Positions 42,013 to 51,353 of a stretch of DNA of 64,000 nucleotides are shown piece after piece. Below the pieces are notes generated by a model that saw only the letters and a program-made list of their open reading frames with translations, had not been told where the DNA came from and ran no database searches. Each line of letters starts with the position of its first letter. Within the stretch, counting starts at the first letter, position 1. The stretch comes from Prochlorococcus sp. AG-436-C13 (GTDB lineage: Bacteria > Cyanobacteriota > Cyanobacteriia > PCC-6307 > Cyanobiaceae). The stretch spans positions 17,215 to 81,214 of the forward strand of contig QCPC01000007.1 of assembly GCA_003212695.1 (NCBI GenBank), read 5' to 3'. Position numbers and translations under genes: made by a program.

Positions 42013-42417
42013 ATGAAATCTCTTATGAATTTTACCAACACAAGCTTTTTAGTAGCTTGTACTAATCCTCGCAAACTCTCGAAATTTTATTCATCAGTTA
42101 TTGATTCCAGTGTTTCTAAAGGGTTTTCTGAAAATAGTTATGAAATAAGAGATGAATGTCTCTGTCAAATTTCTTTTTATAAGCCTTCTTCAAATATTGG
42201 TTCTAATCGCATAAAACCACCCTCTCTTGCTATCTGTTTTCAAAAAGAGCCATCTCTTAATCCTCAATCTGTTATAGATAGTTGGGTGGACGACGTTCTT
42301 TGCCATGGAGGCAAGTTAATTGAAGGACCTGTTTTGGATTCTTTTGGAGCAGAGGCATGGATGTCAGATGAAGAAGATAATAAGTTTTTGATTTTTGTTC
42401 CTTTTATGACTTGCTAA
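42013..42417 (+). CDS. VOC-fold (glyoxalase-like) protein
   Basis: A 134-residue protein with a single vicinal-oxygen-chelate-like pattern: FLVACTNPRKLSKFYSSVI at the N-terminus and AWMSDEEDNKFLIFVP at the C-terminus, matching a beta-alpha-beta-beta-beta unit pair. The metal ligands of glyoxalase I are not clearly conserved, so enzyme function is unknown. I start at ATG 42013 (MKSLMNF) because the frame upstream to 41950 encodes a non-conserved hydrophobic leader close to the aspC start. ATG 42025 is also possible. Confidence 0.6.
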   Translation: MKSLMNFTNTSFLVACTNPRKLSKFYSSVIDSSVSKGFSENSYEIRDECLCQISFYKPSSNIGSNRIKPPSLAICFQKEPSLNPQSVIDSWVDDVLCHGGKLIEGPVLDSFGAEAWMSDEEDNKFLIFVPFMTC

Positions 42418-42449
42418 TAAATAAAATTGCCTTGTTGATTTTTATTTAT

Positions 42450-43016
42450 ATGTCTTTTCCCAAGTCATCTAAGGTATGTATGTCAAATTTTTGTAAATTA
42501 CAAATATCTAATAGTCCTGTAGTTGTAAGTAGGGGCAACACATCCTCAGATTTAATGCTTATTGGGGAAGCTCCTGGTGCGATGGAGGAAGAGTTATCAC
42601 TACCTTTTGTAGGTCGTTCTGGGCAACTTCTAAATAGTCTTCTAAATATTGCTGGTTTGGATCACGAAAAGGATGCATATTTTTGCAATTTGGTAAAAAC
42701 AAGACCTCCTAAGAATAGAGTTCCGACCATGCATGAAATTTCCTTACACTTGCCTTGGCTTTTTCAACAAATAAAACTTGTAAATCCTTTGATTATTATT
42801 TTGATAGGCTCTACAGCTTTACATGCAATACTTAAAACAAAATCTAAAATTAGCCAAGTAAGAGGTACTTGGCACAATTGGAATGGAATTAATGTAATGC
42901 CAATTTTTCATCCTTCTTATCTTCTAAGAAATCCTTCTAAAGAATCTGGAAGGCCCTTCGATTTGACTTGTTCTGACTTTTGTGAGATCAGAAGAAAACT
43001 CAATAAGCTTCAGTAA
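42450..43016 (+). CDS. Uracil-DNA glycosylase family 4-like, degenerate Fe-S site
   Basis: DNA repair enzyme of the type 4 uracil-DNA glycosylase/Udg-X superfamily. The uracil-pocket motif is LIGEAPGAMEEELSLPFVGR and the second active-site motif is IFHPSYLLRNP. Family 4 enzymes usually bind a 4Fe-4S cluster through four Cys. Here the first pair is displaced (VCMSNFCKL, C-x4-C), the third Cys is replaced in LVKTRPPKNR (normally KCRPP) and the fourth in ISLHLPWL (normally CRPWL-like). The cluster is probably lost. Start ATG 42450 gives 188 residues and avoids the overlap with the VOC gene. Confidence 0.85.
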   Translation: MSFPKSSKVCMSNFCKLQISNSPVVVSRGNTSSDLMLIGEAPGAMEEELSLPFVGRSGQLLNSLLNIAGLDHEKDAYFCNLVKTRPPKNRVPTMHEISLHLPWLFQQIKLVNPLIIILIGSTALHAILKTKSKISQVRGTWHNWNGINVMPIFHPSYLLRNPSKESGRPFDLTCSDFCEIRRKLNKLQ

Positions 43017-43060
43017 CATCATAAAAGATCCTCTATGGTTATTCCGTTGACTTCATCTTT

Positions 43061-44293
43061 ATGACAGAAGAAATCACAAAAGAACTTGCTCCAGATGAGA
43101 TCACATCTCATCGATATAGCACAAAAATTTATCGTAGAAAAACTGTCTCAGTAATGGTGGGGGATGTAGCTATTGGCAGCGAGCATCCTGTCTCTGTTCA
43201 GTCAATGATAAATGAAGATACATTAGATATAGATGGTTCAGCTGCTGCAATAAGTAGATTGCACGAAGTTGGTTGTGAAATAGTTAGGTTGACAGTCCCC
43301 TCAATTTCTCATGCAAAAGCTGTTGGAGAAATTAAGAACGTATTAAAGAGAAATTCTATTTCTGTTCCTTTAGTTGCGGACGTTCATCACAATGGTATGA
43401 AAATCGCTTTAGAGGTAGCAAAACATGTAGATAAAGTTAGGATCAACCCTGGTTTATTTGTTTTCTCTGCACCAGACCCTAATAGAACAGAATTTTCTAA
43501 ATCAGAGATTGATGCCATTAAGGATAAAATAATCCAAAATTTTGAACCTATAGTAAATTCTTTAAAAAAACAAAATAAGGCACTAAGAATAGGAGTTAAT
43601 CATGGTTCTTTAGCAGAAAGAATGCTCTTTCAGTATGGAGATACTCCACTTGGAATGGTTGAGTCAGCAATGGAGTTTATACGTATTTGTGACACATTGG
43701 ATTTTCATAATATTGTTATATCGATGAAGGCATCTAGGCCACCAGTTATGTTGGCTGCTTATAGAATGATGGCAGATACAATGGATAAAGAAGGATATAA
43801 TTATCCTCTTCACCTGGGAGTTACAGAAGCAGGCGATGGAGATTATGGAAGGATTAAAAGCACAGTAGGAATAGGTACTCTTTTATCTGAAGGTATAGGA
43901 GACACAATTAGAGTCTCTCTAACAGAAGCACCCGAGAAGGAAATACCAGTTGCTTATTCAATACTGCAGACTGTAGGTTTGAGAAAGACAATGGTCGAAT
44001 ATATAAGCTGCCCCAGTTGTGGAAGGACTTTATTTAATTTAGAGGAGGTTGTAGCTAAAGTTAGAGATGCAACTAATCATTTGACAGGATTAGATATTGC
44101 AGTAATGGGCTGTATTGTTAATGGTCCAGGTGAAATGGCTGATGCGGATTATGGCTATGTAGGAAAAGGTAAAGGAACTATTGCTCTTTATCGAGGTAGA
44201 GAGGAAATTCGTAAAGTACCTGAAGATGAAGGAGTTAAGGCCTTAATTGATTTAATTAAACTTGATGGTAAATGGATAGAACCACAGATTTAA
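43061..44293 (+). CDS. ispG: 4-hydroxy-3-methylbut-2-enyl diphosphate synthase
   Basis: 4Fe-4S enzyme of the MEP isoprenoid pathway (GcpE). The N-terminal TIM barrel includes [12 protein letters not shown] and [16 protein letters not shown]. The C-terminal cluster-binding region has CPSCGRTLF and [17 protein letters not shown]. 410 residues, as in other cyanobacteria, where electrons come from ferredoxin. Isoprenoids feed the solanesyl-type synthase encoded earlier in this window. ctp follows about 10 bases downstream. Confidence 0.96.
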   Translation: MTEEITKELAPDEITSHRYSTKIYRRKTVSVMVGDVAIGSEHPVSVQSMINEDTLDIDGSAAAISRLHEVGCEIVRLTVPSISHAKAVGEIKNVLKRNSISVPLVADVHHNGMKIALEVAKHVDKVRINPGLFVFSAPDPNRTEFSKSEIDAIKDKIIQNFEPIVNSLKKQNKALRIGVNHGSLAERMLFQYGDTPLGMVESAMEFIRICDTLDFHNIVISMKASRPPVMLAAYRMMADTMDKEGYNYPLHLGVTEAGDGDYGRIKSTVGIGTLLSEGIGDTIRVSLTEAPEKEIPVAYSILQTVGLRKTMVEYISCPSCGRTLFNLEEVVAKVRDATNHLTGLDIAVMGCIVNGPGEMADADYGYVGKGKGTIALYRGREEIRKVPEDEGVKALIDLIKLDGKWIEPQI

Positions 44294-44302
44294 TTATTGT
44301 TA

Positions 44303-45682
44303 ATGGTTTCTTTTGCATCTATTAAATCAAATAATCTAAACTCATTATTTAGGTGTTACCTAAATAAGACTTTAAATATTACCAGATTTACATCTACTAG
44401 TTTGTTTTTAATATCTTTAATATGCCTTCCTGTTCTTGCTAGTTCTACATATAATCCCTCGCTTATTCATAATAGTCCCAAGGAAATTATAGACCAAGTT
44501 TGGCAAATAATTTACAGAGATTATATGGATTCCACGGGCCAATATAATACCAAGAAATGGAAAAAACTTCGTTATAAATTACTTTCAACTAGTTATGATG
44601 ATTCTGAGTCAGCTTATGAAGCAATAAGAGGAATGCTTGCTTCATTAGAAGATCCCTATACAAGGTTTTTAGATAAAAAAGAGTTTTCGCAAATGAAAAT
44701 AGATACATCTGGTGAATTGACAGGAGTAGGGATACAGATCTCTATAGATGAAGCGACAAAAAATATTATTGTAATTGCTCCAATAGAAGGTAGTCCTGCT
44801 TTTATTTCGGGTGTTCTATCTAATGATTTAATAATTTCTATAGATGGAAAAGCTACTAAAGGAATGAGTATAGAAAATGTCGTTAACCTAATAAGAGGAA
44901 AAGTAGGTACAGAAGTTGTAATTGGAATTCTAAGAGGCAATCAAATAATCAATCTATCACTTTTAAGAGAAAAAATTGAACTACCTTCAGTTACAAATAA
45001 GCTCAATGAATTAAAATCAGGACATAAGATTGGATATATAAGAATAAAGCAATTTACAGCAAAAGCATCTAATGAAATGAGAACTACTATTAATTCATTA
45101 GAAAGTAAAGGTTCTGAAGCATATGTAGTAGACTTAAGAAATAATCCAGGAGGATTATTAGAGGCAAGTATAGATATTTCAAGACAACTTTTAGATCGAG
45201 GAGTTATTGTTAGTACAAAGACAAAAAGATCAATAACTGATGTTATAAGAGCTAAAGGCAACTCTTTAACTAGTAAACCTATAGCAATATTAGTAAATCA
45301 AGGTTCAGCTAGTGCAAGTGAGATATTGTCTGCTGCTATACAAGATAATGGTAGAGGAATTTTAGTTGGTAATAAAACCTATGGTAAAGGATTAGTTCAA
45401 TCAGTAAGGCCTCTAATTGATGGAAGTGGCTTGACAGTTACAGTTGCAAAATATCTAACACCTAATGGCCTTGATATACATAGAAATGGCATTAAACCCG
45501 ATATTAAAGTAAATTTAACAAAAGATAAAAATAAGACTATATCTTTAATAGATTTAGGTACAGATAGAGATAATCAATATTCAGTTGCTGAGAAAACTCT
45601 TGTTAAAATATTAAACAGACGATCTAATAATACTACTTACATACCTACAAAAACTAATTTTCTACGAGCTTTGAAGAATTAA
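44303..45682 (+). CDS. ctp: Carboxyl-terminal processing protease, S41A family
   Basis: Periplasmic/lumenal serine protease with a Ser-Lys dyad; a paralogue, CtpA, matures the photosystem II D1 protein. An N-terminal hydrophobic signal (about residues 30-48, STSLFLISLICLPVLASS) is followed by a PDZ domain around GVGIQISIDEATKNIIVIAP. The catalytic region is NQGSASASEILSAAIQDNGR with the Lys in VGNKTYGKGLVQS. Cyanobacteria have several paralogues and this one cannot be named A, B or C safely. I use ATG 44303 rather than TTG 44297. Its stop overlaps DUF1543 by 4 bases. Confidence 0.9.
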   Translation: MVSFASIKSNNLNSLFRCYLNKTLNITRFTSTSLFLISLICLPVLASSTYNPSLIHNSPKEIIDQVWQIIYRDYMDSTGQYNTKKWKKLRYKLLSTSYDDSESAYEAIRGMLASLEDPYTRFLDKKEFSQMKIDTSGELTGVGIQISIDEATKNIIVIAPIEGSPAFISGVLSNDLIISIDGKATKGMSIENVVNLIRGKVGTEVVIGILRGNQIINLSLLREKIELPSVTNKLNELKSGHKIGYIRIKQFTAKASNEMRTTINSLESKGSEAYVVDLRNNPGGLLEASIDISRQLLDRGVIVSTKTKRSITDVIRAKGNSLTSKPIAILVNQGSASASEILSAAIQDNGRGILVGNKTYGKGLVQSVRPLIDGSGLTVTVAKYLTPNGLDIHRNGIKPDIKVNLTKDKNKTISLIDLGTDRDNQYSVAEKTLVKILNRRSNNTTYIPTKTNFLRALKN

Positions 45683-46212
45683 ATCAACCTTTTATAGCCT
45701 TGCCAATCTGCAATTATATCTTGGCTTCTATTTAAAGGGTCTTCTTCTAATGTTACTAACCAACTATTTGAATTCTTATTATCTGAACCGATAATAAATA
45801 ACTTTTTAATATTGTCAATATGAGTCATCTTAAATTGTTTGCAAGCTTTTTCCTTTGCTTTTTTCCTTGCCAATGTTATCGATTTTGATACCACTAGGAT
45901 AAGTTGATGTGATTCTTGTATTTGATCTTTCTCATATCCTCCTATATAAACAAACCATAAATAAAGATTTGGTTTCTTTTTCATTTTATTATACTCTCTT
46001 GAATAATCTTTAATGACTATTTTGTATCCATCAATAAAATTTATTGTTGAATAACTGTCTATATGTAGCCCATCTTTCTCTCCTCTCCACTTGCTTATTA
46101 TTTGCTCATGAGTATTGCTAATCTTGTCACCAACAGTAAATATTATATCGTGACTCTCTACATTTGATTCATTTGATCTACCTCCTACATAAACCAAGTA
46201 TAGGTTATACAT
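45679..46212 (-). CDS. DUF1543 protein with internal duplication
   Basis: A 177-residue protein made of two similar halves: MYNLYLVYVGGRSNESNVES with HDIIFTVGD, and then from about residue 82 NLYLWFVYIGGYEKDQIQES with HQLILVVSK. Both match DUF1543, whose role is unknown. It overlaps the ctp stop by 4 bases (convergent). It lies 27 bases downstream of nadA on the same strand. No metal or catalytic motif is visible. Confidence 0.75.
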   Translation of the reverse strand: MYNLYLVYVGGRSNESNVESHDIIFTVGDKISNTHEQIISKWRGEKDGLHIDSYSTINFIDGYKIVIKDYSREYNKMKKKPNLYLWFVYIGGYEKDQIQESHQLILVVSKSITLARKKAKEKACKQFKMTHIDNIKKLFIIGSDNKNSNSWLVTLEEDPLNRSQDIIADWQGYKRLI

Positions 46213-46239
46213 TAAAAATTAATTTAGTGGAAAGTCTAA

Positions 46240-47229
46240 TTAATTAGAAAGCTCTAGCATCTTTTCTATTGGTTTTAATGCCCTTATGCTTATTTCTTTA
46301 TCCAATTCTAGTCTCGGATTAAGATTTTTAAGTGAGTTTATAACTTTTTCAACAGTATTTAGTCTCATATGAGGACATAAATTGCAACTGCATCCATCAA
46401 TGCCAGGTACATCATAAAAGCTTTTGAGTGGTTCTTTAATTCTCATTTGATGAATTATTCCTGGTTCAGTTAGAACTATAAATTTATTTACATCTGAGTC
46501 TTGAATATGTTTGAGTAATTTGCTTGTTGAACCTATGAAATCTGAATAACTTAACAGCGATTCTGTACATTCTGGATGAGCAATTATTTCTGATTCTGGA
46601 TGTTCAAGTTTTAACTTTAGTAGAGCTTCTTCACTAAATGTTTCATGAACTATGCAAGATCCAGGCCATAACTTCATTTTTCTTCCACTCTGTTTTTCTA
46701 CCCATCTTCCTAGGTTTTTATCAGGTGCAAATATAATAGGTATATTCTTAGGAATTTTCTTGACAAGATCCACTGCATTGCTACTTGTACATATCAAATC
46801 ACTTTCAGCTTTAATACCTGCAGAACAATTTATATAACTAACAACATAATGATTTGGATGCTGTTCTTTAAATCTTATAAAATCATCTTCAGGGCAATCA
46901 TCTGCTAAAGAGCAACCAGCCTCTATATCGGGAACAAGTACAATTTTGTTTGGATTAATTATTTTTGCTGTTTCAGCCATAAAATGCACTCCGCAAAAAA
47001 CTATTACTTCAGCTGATGTTTCAGCAGCTTTTCGTGATAGCTCGAGAGAATCTCCTATGAAATCAGCGATATCTTGAATTTGTTCGTCTTGATAGTAATG
47101 AGCGAGAATTATGGCATTTTTCTCTTCACAAAGAGCATTGACCTGTCTTTTAATTTCTTCCTTAGACGCAGGGAGCGGTAATACCGTCTGATGGCAAGAA
47201 TCAACGAAATCCAGTTTCTTTGATGCAAT
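46240..47229 (-). CDS. nadA: Quinolinate synthase, non-canonical start
   Basis: 4Fe-4S enzyme that condenses iminoaspartate with dihydroxyacetone phosphate in NAD synthesis. The three cluster cysteines are in VIVFCGVHFMAETA, LICTSSNAVDL and CSCNLCPHM. The first ATG/GTG/TTG in frame is a GTG at 46989, which would leave out the first Cys and the essential AIILAHYYQDEQIQDIADF region; these are encoded intact upstream. Between this region and the in-frame stop at 47299 there is no ATG, GTG or TTG. I place the start at ATT 47229; CTG 47214, CTG 47238 and ATA 47241 are alternatives. Confidence 0.88.
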   Translation of the reverse strand: MASKKLDFVDSCHQTVLPLPASKEEIKRQVNALCEEKNAIILAHYYQDEQIQDIADFIGDSLELSRKAAETSAEVIVFCGVHFMAETAKIINPNKIVLVPDIEAGCSLADDCPEDDFIRFKEQHPNHYVVSYINCSAGIKAESDLICTSSNAVDLVKKIPKNIPIIFAPDKNLGRWVEKQSGRKMKLWPGSCIVHETFSEEALLKLKLEHPESEIIAHPECTESLLSYSDFIGSTSKLLKHIQDSDVNKFIVLTEPGIIHQMRIKEPLKSFYDVPGIDGCSCNLCPHMRLNTVEKVINSLKNLNPRLELDKEISIRALKPIEKMLELSN

Positions 47230-47272
47230 TTGAGGCAGTATAGGGCTTGATATCTTATTTATCCTGTCAATT

Positions 47273-48112
47273 ATTCGTATCGCTATAGCAGGAGATCTTC
47301 ATGGCTCTTGGTTTCAAGAGGATAGTGATTTATTGCATTTGCTAAATCCTGACGTAATTCTTTTTGTTGGTGATTTGGGGGATGGAGATCTTCGAACTGT
47401 TAAGGCTATTAATAAGATATCAATACCAACAGCAGTAATTCTTGGTAATCATGATCGAGGCAACGATAACTCCGGTGTGCAACTGAGATCACAAATATCT
47501 TTACTTGGAGAGAAAGATTGTTCTTGGAGACTTTGTAAATGGCAGAATCCATTGGTTTCTGTCGTAGGAGCAAGACCTTGTAGTGCTGGAGGTGGATATT
47601 TCCTCTCTCAACAAATGAAGGCTGCTTTTGGTCATATAAGTCTTGATGAATCTGTTAGGCGAATTGTTAATGCGGCAAATGTTGCTTCTGAAGAACTACC
47701 TCTGATTATCCTGGCTCATTCTGGACCTACAGGTTTAGGCTCTGAAGCTTCCAGTATTTGTGGCAGAGATTGGAAAGTCCCTTCAATAGATTGGGGCGAT
47801 AAAGATCTTGAGATCTCAATCACACAGATACAAAAAGTGAGAAAGGTTGATTTAGTAGTTTTTGGTCATATGCATCATGAACTAAAAAGAGGTAGGGGGA
47901 CAAGGCAAACTTTTTACCATGATCTAAGACGACGAACTGCTTATTTAAATGCTGCCTGCGTACCTAGGAGGGGCATTGATGCATTAGGCGATGAGTTATG
48001 TCATTTTTCATGGGTTGAGTTTTCAAATCGAGAACTAATACATGCTTCTCATCGATGGTACAAAAACGATTCCTCTATTGCTTTTCAAGAAACCTTATTT
48101 GACAAGAATTGA
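47273..48112 (+). CDS. TIGR04168 family metallophosphoesterase, probable ATT start
   Basis: Cyanobacterial/plastid calcineurin-like phosphoesterase. Metal motifs run GDLHGSW, FVGDLGDGD, LGNHDRG, LAHSGPTGLG and FGHMHH, all needed for the dinuclear site. The first ATG/GTG/TTG in frame is TTG 47333, but starting there would delete the GDLHG motif. The codon ATT at 47273 falls exactly where homologues begin (M-RIAIAGDLHG), so ATT initiation is likely. 279 residues. Divergent from nadA, with about 40 bases between proposed starts. Substrate unknown. Confidence 0.85.
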   Translation: MRIAIAGDLHGSWFQEDSDLLHLLNPDVILFVGDLGDGDLRTVKAINKISIPTAVILGNHDRGNDNSGVQLRSQISLLGEKDCSWRLCKWQNPLVSVVGARPCSAGGGYFLSQQMKAAFGHISLDESVRRIVNAANVASEELPLIILAHSGPTGLGSEASSICGRDWKVPSIDWGDKDLEISITQIQKVRKVDLVVFGHMHHELKRGRGTRQTFYHDLRRRTAYLNAACVPRRGIDALGDELCHFSWVEFSNRELIHASHRWYKNDSSIAFQETLFDKN

Positions 48113-48134
48113 ATTAGGTTATCTTTTCTCTTTT

Positions 48135-48938
48135 TTAATCTGAATCAACATTGCTATGCTTAATAGAGAAACTCTTTGCAAAAATATTTGCAGCTATTGC
48201 TGCAGCAAAAAAAGCAACAACATTCCTTATTAAAGGTAGAAACTCGCCAGTTCTAGTAACTACTTGTGCAATGCCAATTACACCAAATGGAATTATCCAA
48301 ATTGGAGAAACCAGTAATAACCATTTCCAAGCTATCAGTTGATTTTCTTTTCTAGGTGAAGATGCAATACCAGCTATAATACCTCCTAACATTGAAGCAA
48401 TAAGAGTCCATATCAATTGTTCTTTTGTTATGCCTGGTACTTTTTGACATCCTCCATTATCTAAGCATTTTTCAACGGATTGAATTGCCTCTAGTATTGC
48501 GTTATCTTCTCCAAAATCTTTTACAAAGAATTGATTACCAAACCGAGTTTGTAGTTCTACCCAAAAAAGTCTTGGCATCAGTGCAAAGTATGCATCTCCA
48601 ACATTGAAATTCAGTAGATTCCCTCCTCTTGGATCAGCCACTATTAAAAGAGTCCTTTCGTCAATATCCCAAAAATTTTTAATCGCTAGACCTGGAGTGC
48701 TTTCAAACTGTGTAAGAACTCTTATTTTCCAGCCAGTTTTTGTTTGATATTCATTCAGGGATTTTTCTAATTTGTCTTTTTGGTTTTCACTAAATGATTT
48801 AGCTAGATCGATGATTGGTGTTTGATGATTTGGTAGTAAATAATTCTTGTCTAAAGCTAATGTAGAAGAAGATAATGATAAGCATATGAAGAGTAATATA
48901 AAAAAATTTCTGCAATAGATTATTAGTCTTTTAGACAT
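48135..48938 (-). CDS. psb32: Psb32/TPM domain membrane protein
   Basis: A 267-residue protein with an N-terminal signal or anchor (residues about 8-27, FFILLFICLSLSSSTLA), a TPM domain (PIIDLAKSFSENQKDKL through AILEAIQSVEKCL) and two C-terminal membrane helices. Cyanobacterial Psb32 accelerates photosystem II repair after photodamage. I start at ATG 48938 (MSKRLIIYC) because the open frame upstream to 49037 would run antisense into the methyltransferase gene and has no signal-like features. Divergent from that gene. Confidence 0.82.
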   Translation of the reverse strand: MSKRLIIYCRNFFILLFICLSLSSSTLALDKNYLLPNHQTPIIDLAKSFSENQKDKLEKSLNEYQTKTGWKIRVLTQFESTPGLAIKNFWDIDERTLLIVADPRGGNLLNFNVGDAYFALMPRLFWVELQTRFGNQFFVKDFGEDNAILEAIQSVEKCLDNGGCQKVPGITKEQLIWTLIASMLGGIIAGIASSPRKENQLIAWKWLLLVSPIWIIPFGVIGIAQVVTRTGEFLPLIRNVVAFFAAAIAANIFAKSFSIKHSNVDSD

Positions 48939-48969
48939 TTTATTTTCTGTTTTAATACCATTCTCACTG

Positions 48970-50163
48970 ATGAAACCCATATCTGTTATTTGTCCTGATT
49001 GGATGGCGTTACTTATAGAAGGAGCTGGTGGGACCATAAGATTTTCAAAATTTATGGATTGGGCTCTAAATGAGCCTATTAATGGATCCTATGCTTCTGG
49101 AAAACTCAAGATCGGGATAAAAGGTGATTTTGTCACATCGCCCTCATTAGGTCCAGAATTTTCAGACTTATTGGGCATACAAATAGCCGAATGGATTATT
49201 GATTTTGAGAAGCAACTGAACAGTCAAAATATAATTTCATTGGTTGAGATAGGTCCTGGAGAAGGAGACCTGGCCTTTAATTTAATCCAGTTTTTAAAAA
49301 GAGATTTTCCCAAGCTTTTAGATAAAATTGAGTTAGTTATGGTTGAACTAAATGACGGTTTAAAAAAAAGACAGAAATTGAAGTTAGCATCTATTTCTGA
49401 GGTGCCTATTAAATGGGAAAGTTTAGATAAAATTTCTAAAGATCCCTTAACAGGAATATTTTTAGCTCATGAGGTCTTAGATGCACTTCCTGTAGATATT
49501 CTGATTTGGGAAAATAATGACTTATTCCTGCAAGGAATAGAATTAACTAAAGTAAATAATAAGAATTTTATAAACTATGTAAATCTCCCATTGCCTAGCT
49601 CTGTTAAACAAGAATTGGCACATATAAATAGTAATTTGTCTATAAATATTCCCCCTTTTAATGTTCCGAATAGGTGGAAAACAGAATGGCATATAGGTCA
49701 GAAATCTTGGTTCAAAAAAATATCAGCATGTATTAAGGCAGGTAATTTATTAATAGTAGATTATGCACTTGAAGCTTCTCGCTATTACCATGCCTCTAGA
49801 TCTGAAGGTACATTAATATCATATAAAGAGCATACTGCGTCCCCAAATGTATTAGATGATATAGGTTCACGAGATATAACAGCTCATTTATGTTTGGAAA
49901 CTTTAATAAGTACCGCAATCTCCAATGATTTCATTTATGTAGGAGAGACTAAGCAGGGTTTATCTTTGTTATCATTAGGACTATCTAAAAAACTTAACTT
50001 ATTACAAAAGAACAAATCTGAAAATCTTGCTAAGGTTTTAGAGTCAAGAGAAAACCTCTTAAGGCTTGTAGATCCAATGACTCTTGGAGATTTTAGATGG
50101 ATTTTATTTAAAAAAAATATTGACTTTATAAATACTAGATTTTTAGACGAGCCTATGGATTAG
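48970..50163 (+). CDS. DUF185/NDUFAF7-like SAM-dependent methyltransferase
   Basis: A 397-residue methyltransferase of the MidA/NDUFAF7 family. GGTIRFSKFMDWALNEPINGSY lies near the N-terminus (split as residues about 20-41), SAM motif VEIGPGEGDLAFNLIQ, FLAHEVLDALPVDI, and DYALEASRYYHASRSEGTL. The mitochondrial member methylates an Arg in complex I subunit NDUFS2, so a role on the cyanobacterial NDH-1 subunit is possible; this is inference. ATG 48970 and internal ATG 49003 are both plausible starts. Overlaps aroB by 11 bases at the 3' end. Confidence 0.82.
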   Translation: MKPISVICPDWMALLIEGAGGTIRFSKFMDWALNEPINGSYASGKLKIGIKGDFVTSPSLGPEFSDLLGIQIAEWIIDFEKQLNSQNIISLVEIGPGEGDLAFNLIQFLKRDFPKLLDKIELVMVELNDGLKKRQKLKLASISEVPIKWESLDKISKDPLTGIFLAHEVLDALPVDILIWENNDLFLQGIELTKVNNKNFINYVNLPLPSSVKQELAHINSNLSINIPPFNVPNRWKTEWHIGQKSWFKKISACIKAGNLLIVDYALEASRYYHASRSEGTLISYKEHTASPNVLDDIGSRDITAHLCLETLISTAISNDFIYVGETKQGLSLLSLGLSKKLNLLQKNKSENLAKVLESRENLLRLVDPMTLGDFRWILFKKNIDFINTRFLDEPMD

Positions 50164-51271
50164 CAATTTTCATATTTTCTAGCAATCTAATTAGGTTTTC
50201 TTTCTTAATATCACTACTAATTATAACCTTGCCTATTTCAACAGGCATGACAAATCTTATCCTTCCTTCTTTTACTTTTTTATCTCCTTGTAGTGACCTT
50301 AAAACTTTATTTATAGGAAAATTTGGCCATACAGTTGGAAGTCCTGCTTTTATAATGAGTTCTTTTTGTCTTCTAAAGTCTTCCTTTTCCCATAATTTTA
50401 ACTGAAGCGCAAGTTCTCCGATTACAACCATTCCTATAGAGACAGCTTCGCCATGAAGCCATTTCCCATACCCACCAAGTGTTTCTACAACATGGCCGAA
50501 TGTATGACCATAATTTAGTATTGCTCTCATTCCATTTTCTTTTTCATCTTCTTCAACTATTTTTGCCTTTGTTTGAACAGATTTAATTATAATTTCTCTT
50601 ATTAGGTTTTGGCCTACTGCTTCTAATCTAGTTAGATCTGCTGCTTGTTCTAATTTAAGGAACAAGTCACTGTCTCCTATGACACCGTATTTTATAATCT
50701 CTGCCATTCCGGCACGAAATTCTCTATTAGGTAGTGTCTTTAATGTCTCGATATCAATTAAGACAAGTTTTGGTTGGTGAAATGCGCCTATTAAATTTTT
50801 TCCTTTAGGATGATTAACTCCTGTTTTTCCTCCTACTGATGCGTCAACCATTGCAAGAAGTGTTGTAGGTACTTGAATAAATCCTATTCCTCTCAACCAA
50901 GTAGCAGCTGCAAAGCCAGTCATATCTCCTATTACTCCTCCTCCTAAAGCTATAATTGTTGAATTTCTGTCAAGTTGATGTTCATAAGCAGCATTGTGTA
51001 TTAATGCAATACTATCGGTTGTTTTTTGTACTTCTCCTGCTTCAAGAATTAAAAGGCGAGGGTCATATCCGCAATCTTTAATGCTCTGTATGAATAACTT
51101 GCTATATGGTTGTGCTACATCAGGATTTGTTATAACAAGGACTTTGCCTCCTTTTGGTATCTCCAGCTTTTCTAACTCTTGACCTATGGAATATATGATT
51201 TTAGATCCAACTAATACCTCATATGAGTTGTTGACTAAATTTACTTTGATGTGGGAGGTTTCTTGGTACAC
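50153..51271 (-). CDS. aroB: 3-dehydroquinate synthase
   Basis: NAD- and metal-dependent enzyme forming dehydroquinate in the shikimate pathway. Core motifs: IALGGGVIGDMTGFAA, FIQVPTTLLAMVDASVGGK, the metal ligands in NYGHTFGHVVE and WLHGEAVSIGMV. The start is ambiguous: GTG 51271 gives 372 residues beginning close to the first strand (SHIKVNL), while TTG 51304 adds 11 residues. Divergent from purK. The sister gene aroA lies at 11-12 kb. Confidence 0.93.
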   Translation of the reverse strand: MYQETSHIKVNLVNNSYEVLVGSKIIYSIGQELEKLEIPKGGKVLVITNPDVAQPYSKLFIQSIKDCGYDPRLLILEAGEVQKTTDSIALIHNAAYEHQLDRNSTIIALGGGVIGDMTGFAAATWLRGIGFIQVPTTLLAMVDASVGGKTGVNHPKGKNLIGAFHQPKLVLIDIETLKTLPNREFRAGMAEIIKYGVIGDSDLFLKLEQAADLTRLEAVGQNLIREIIIKSVQTKAKIVEEDEKENGMRAILNYGHTFGHVVETLGGYGKWLHGEAVSIGMVVIGELALQLKLWEKEDFRRQKELIIKAGLPTVWPNFPINKVLRSLQGDKKVKEGRIRFVMPVEIGKVIISSDIKKENLIRLLENMKIANP

Positions 51272-51353
51272 AATATGAATGAGAAAATTAGTGATTATTC
51301 CCAAATTTTTCTTGGGACAATTTATTCAAGCTCAATTTTTAGGAGAATTTTAA

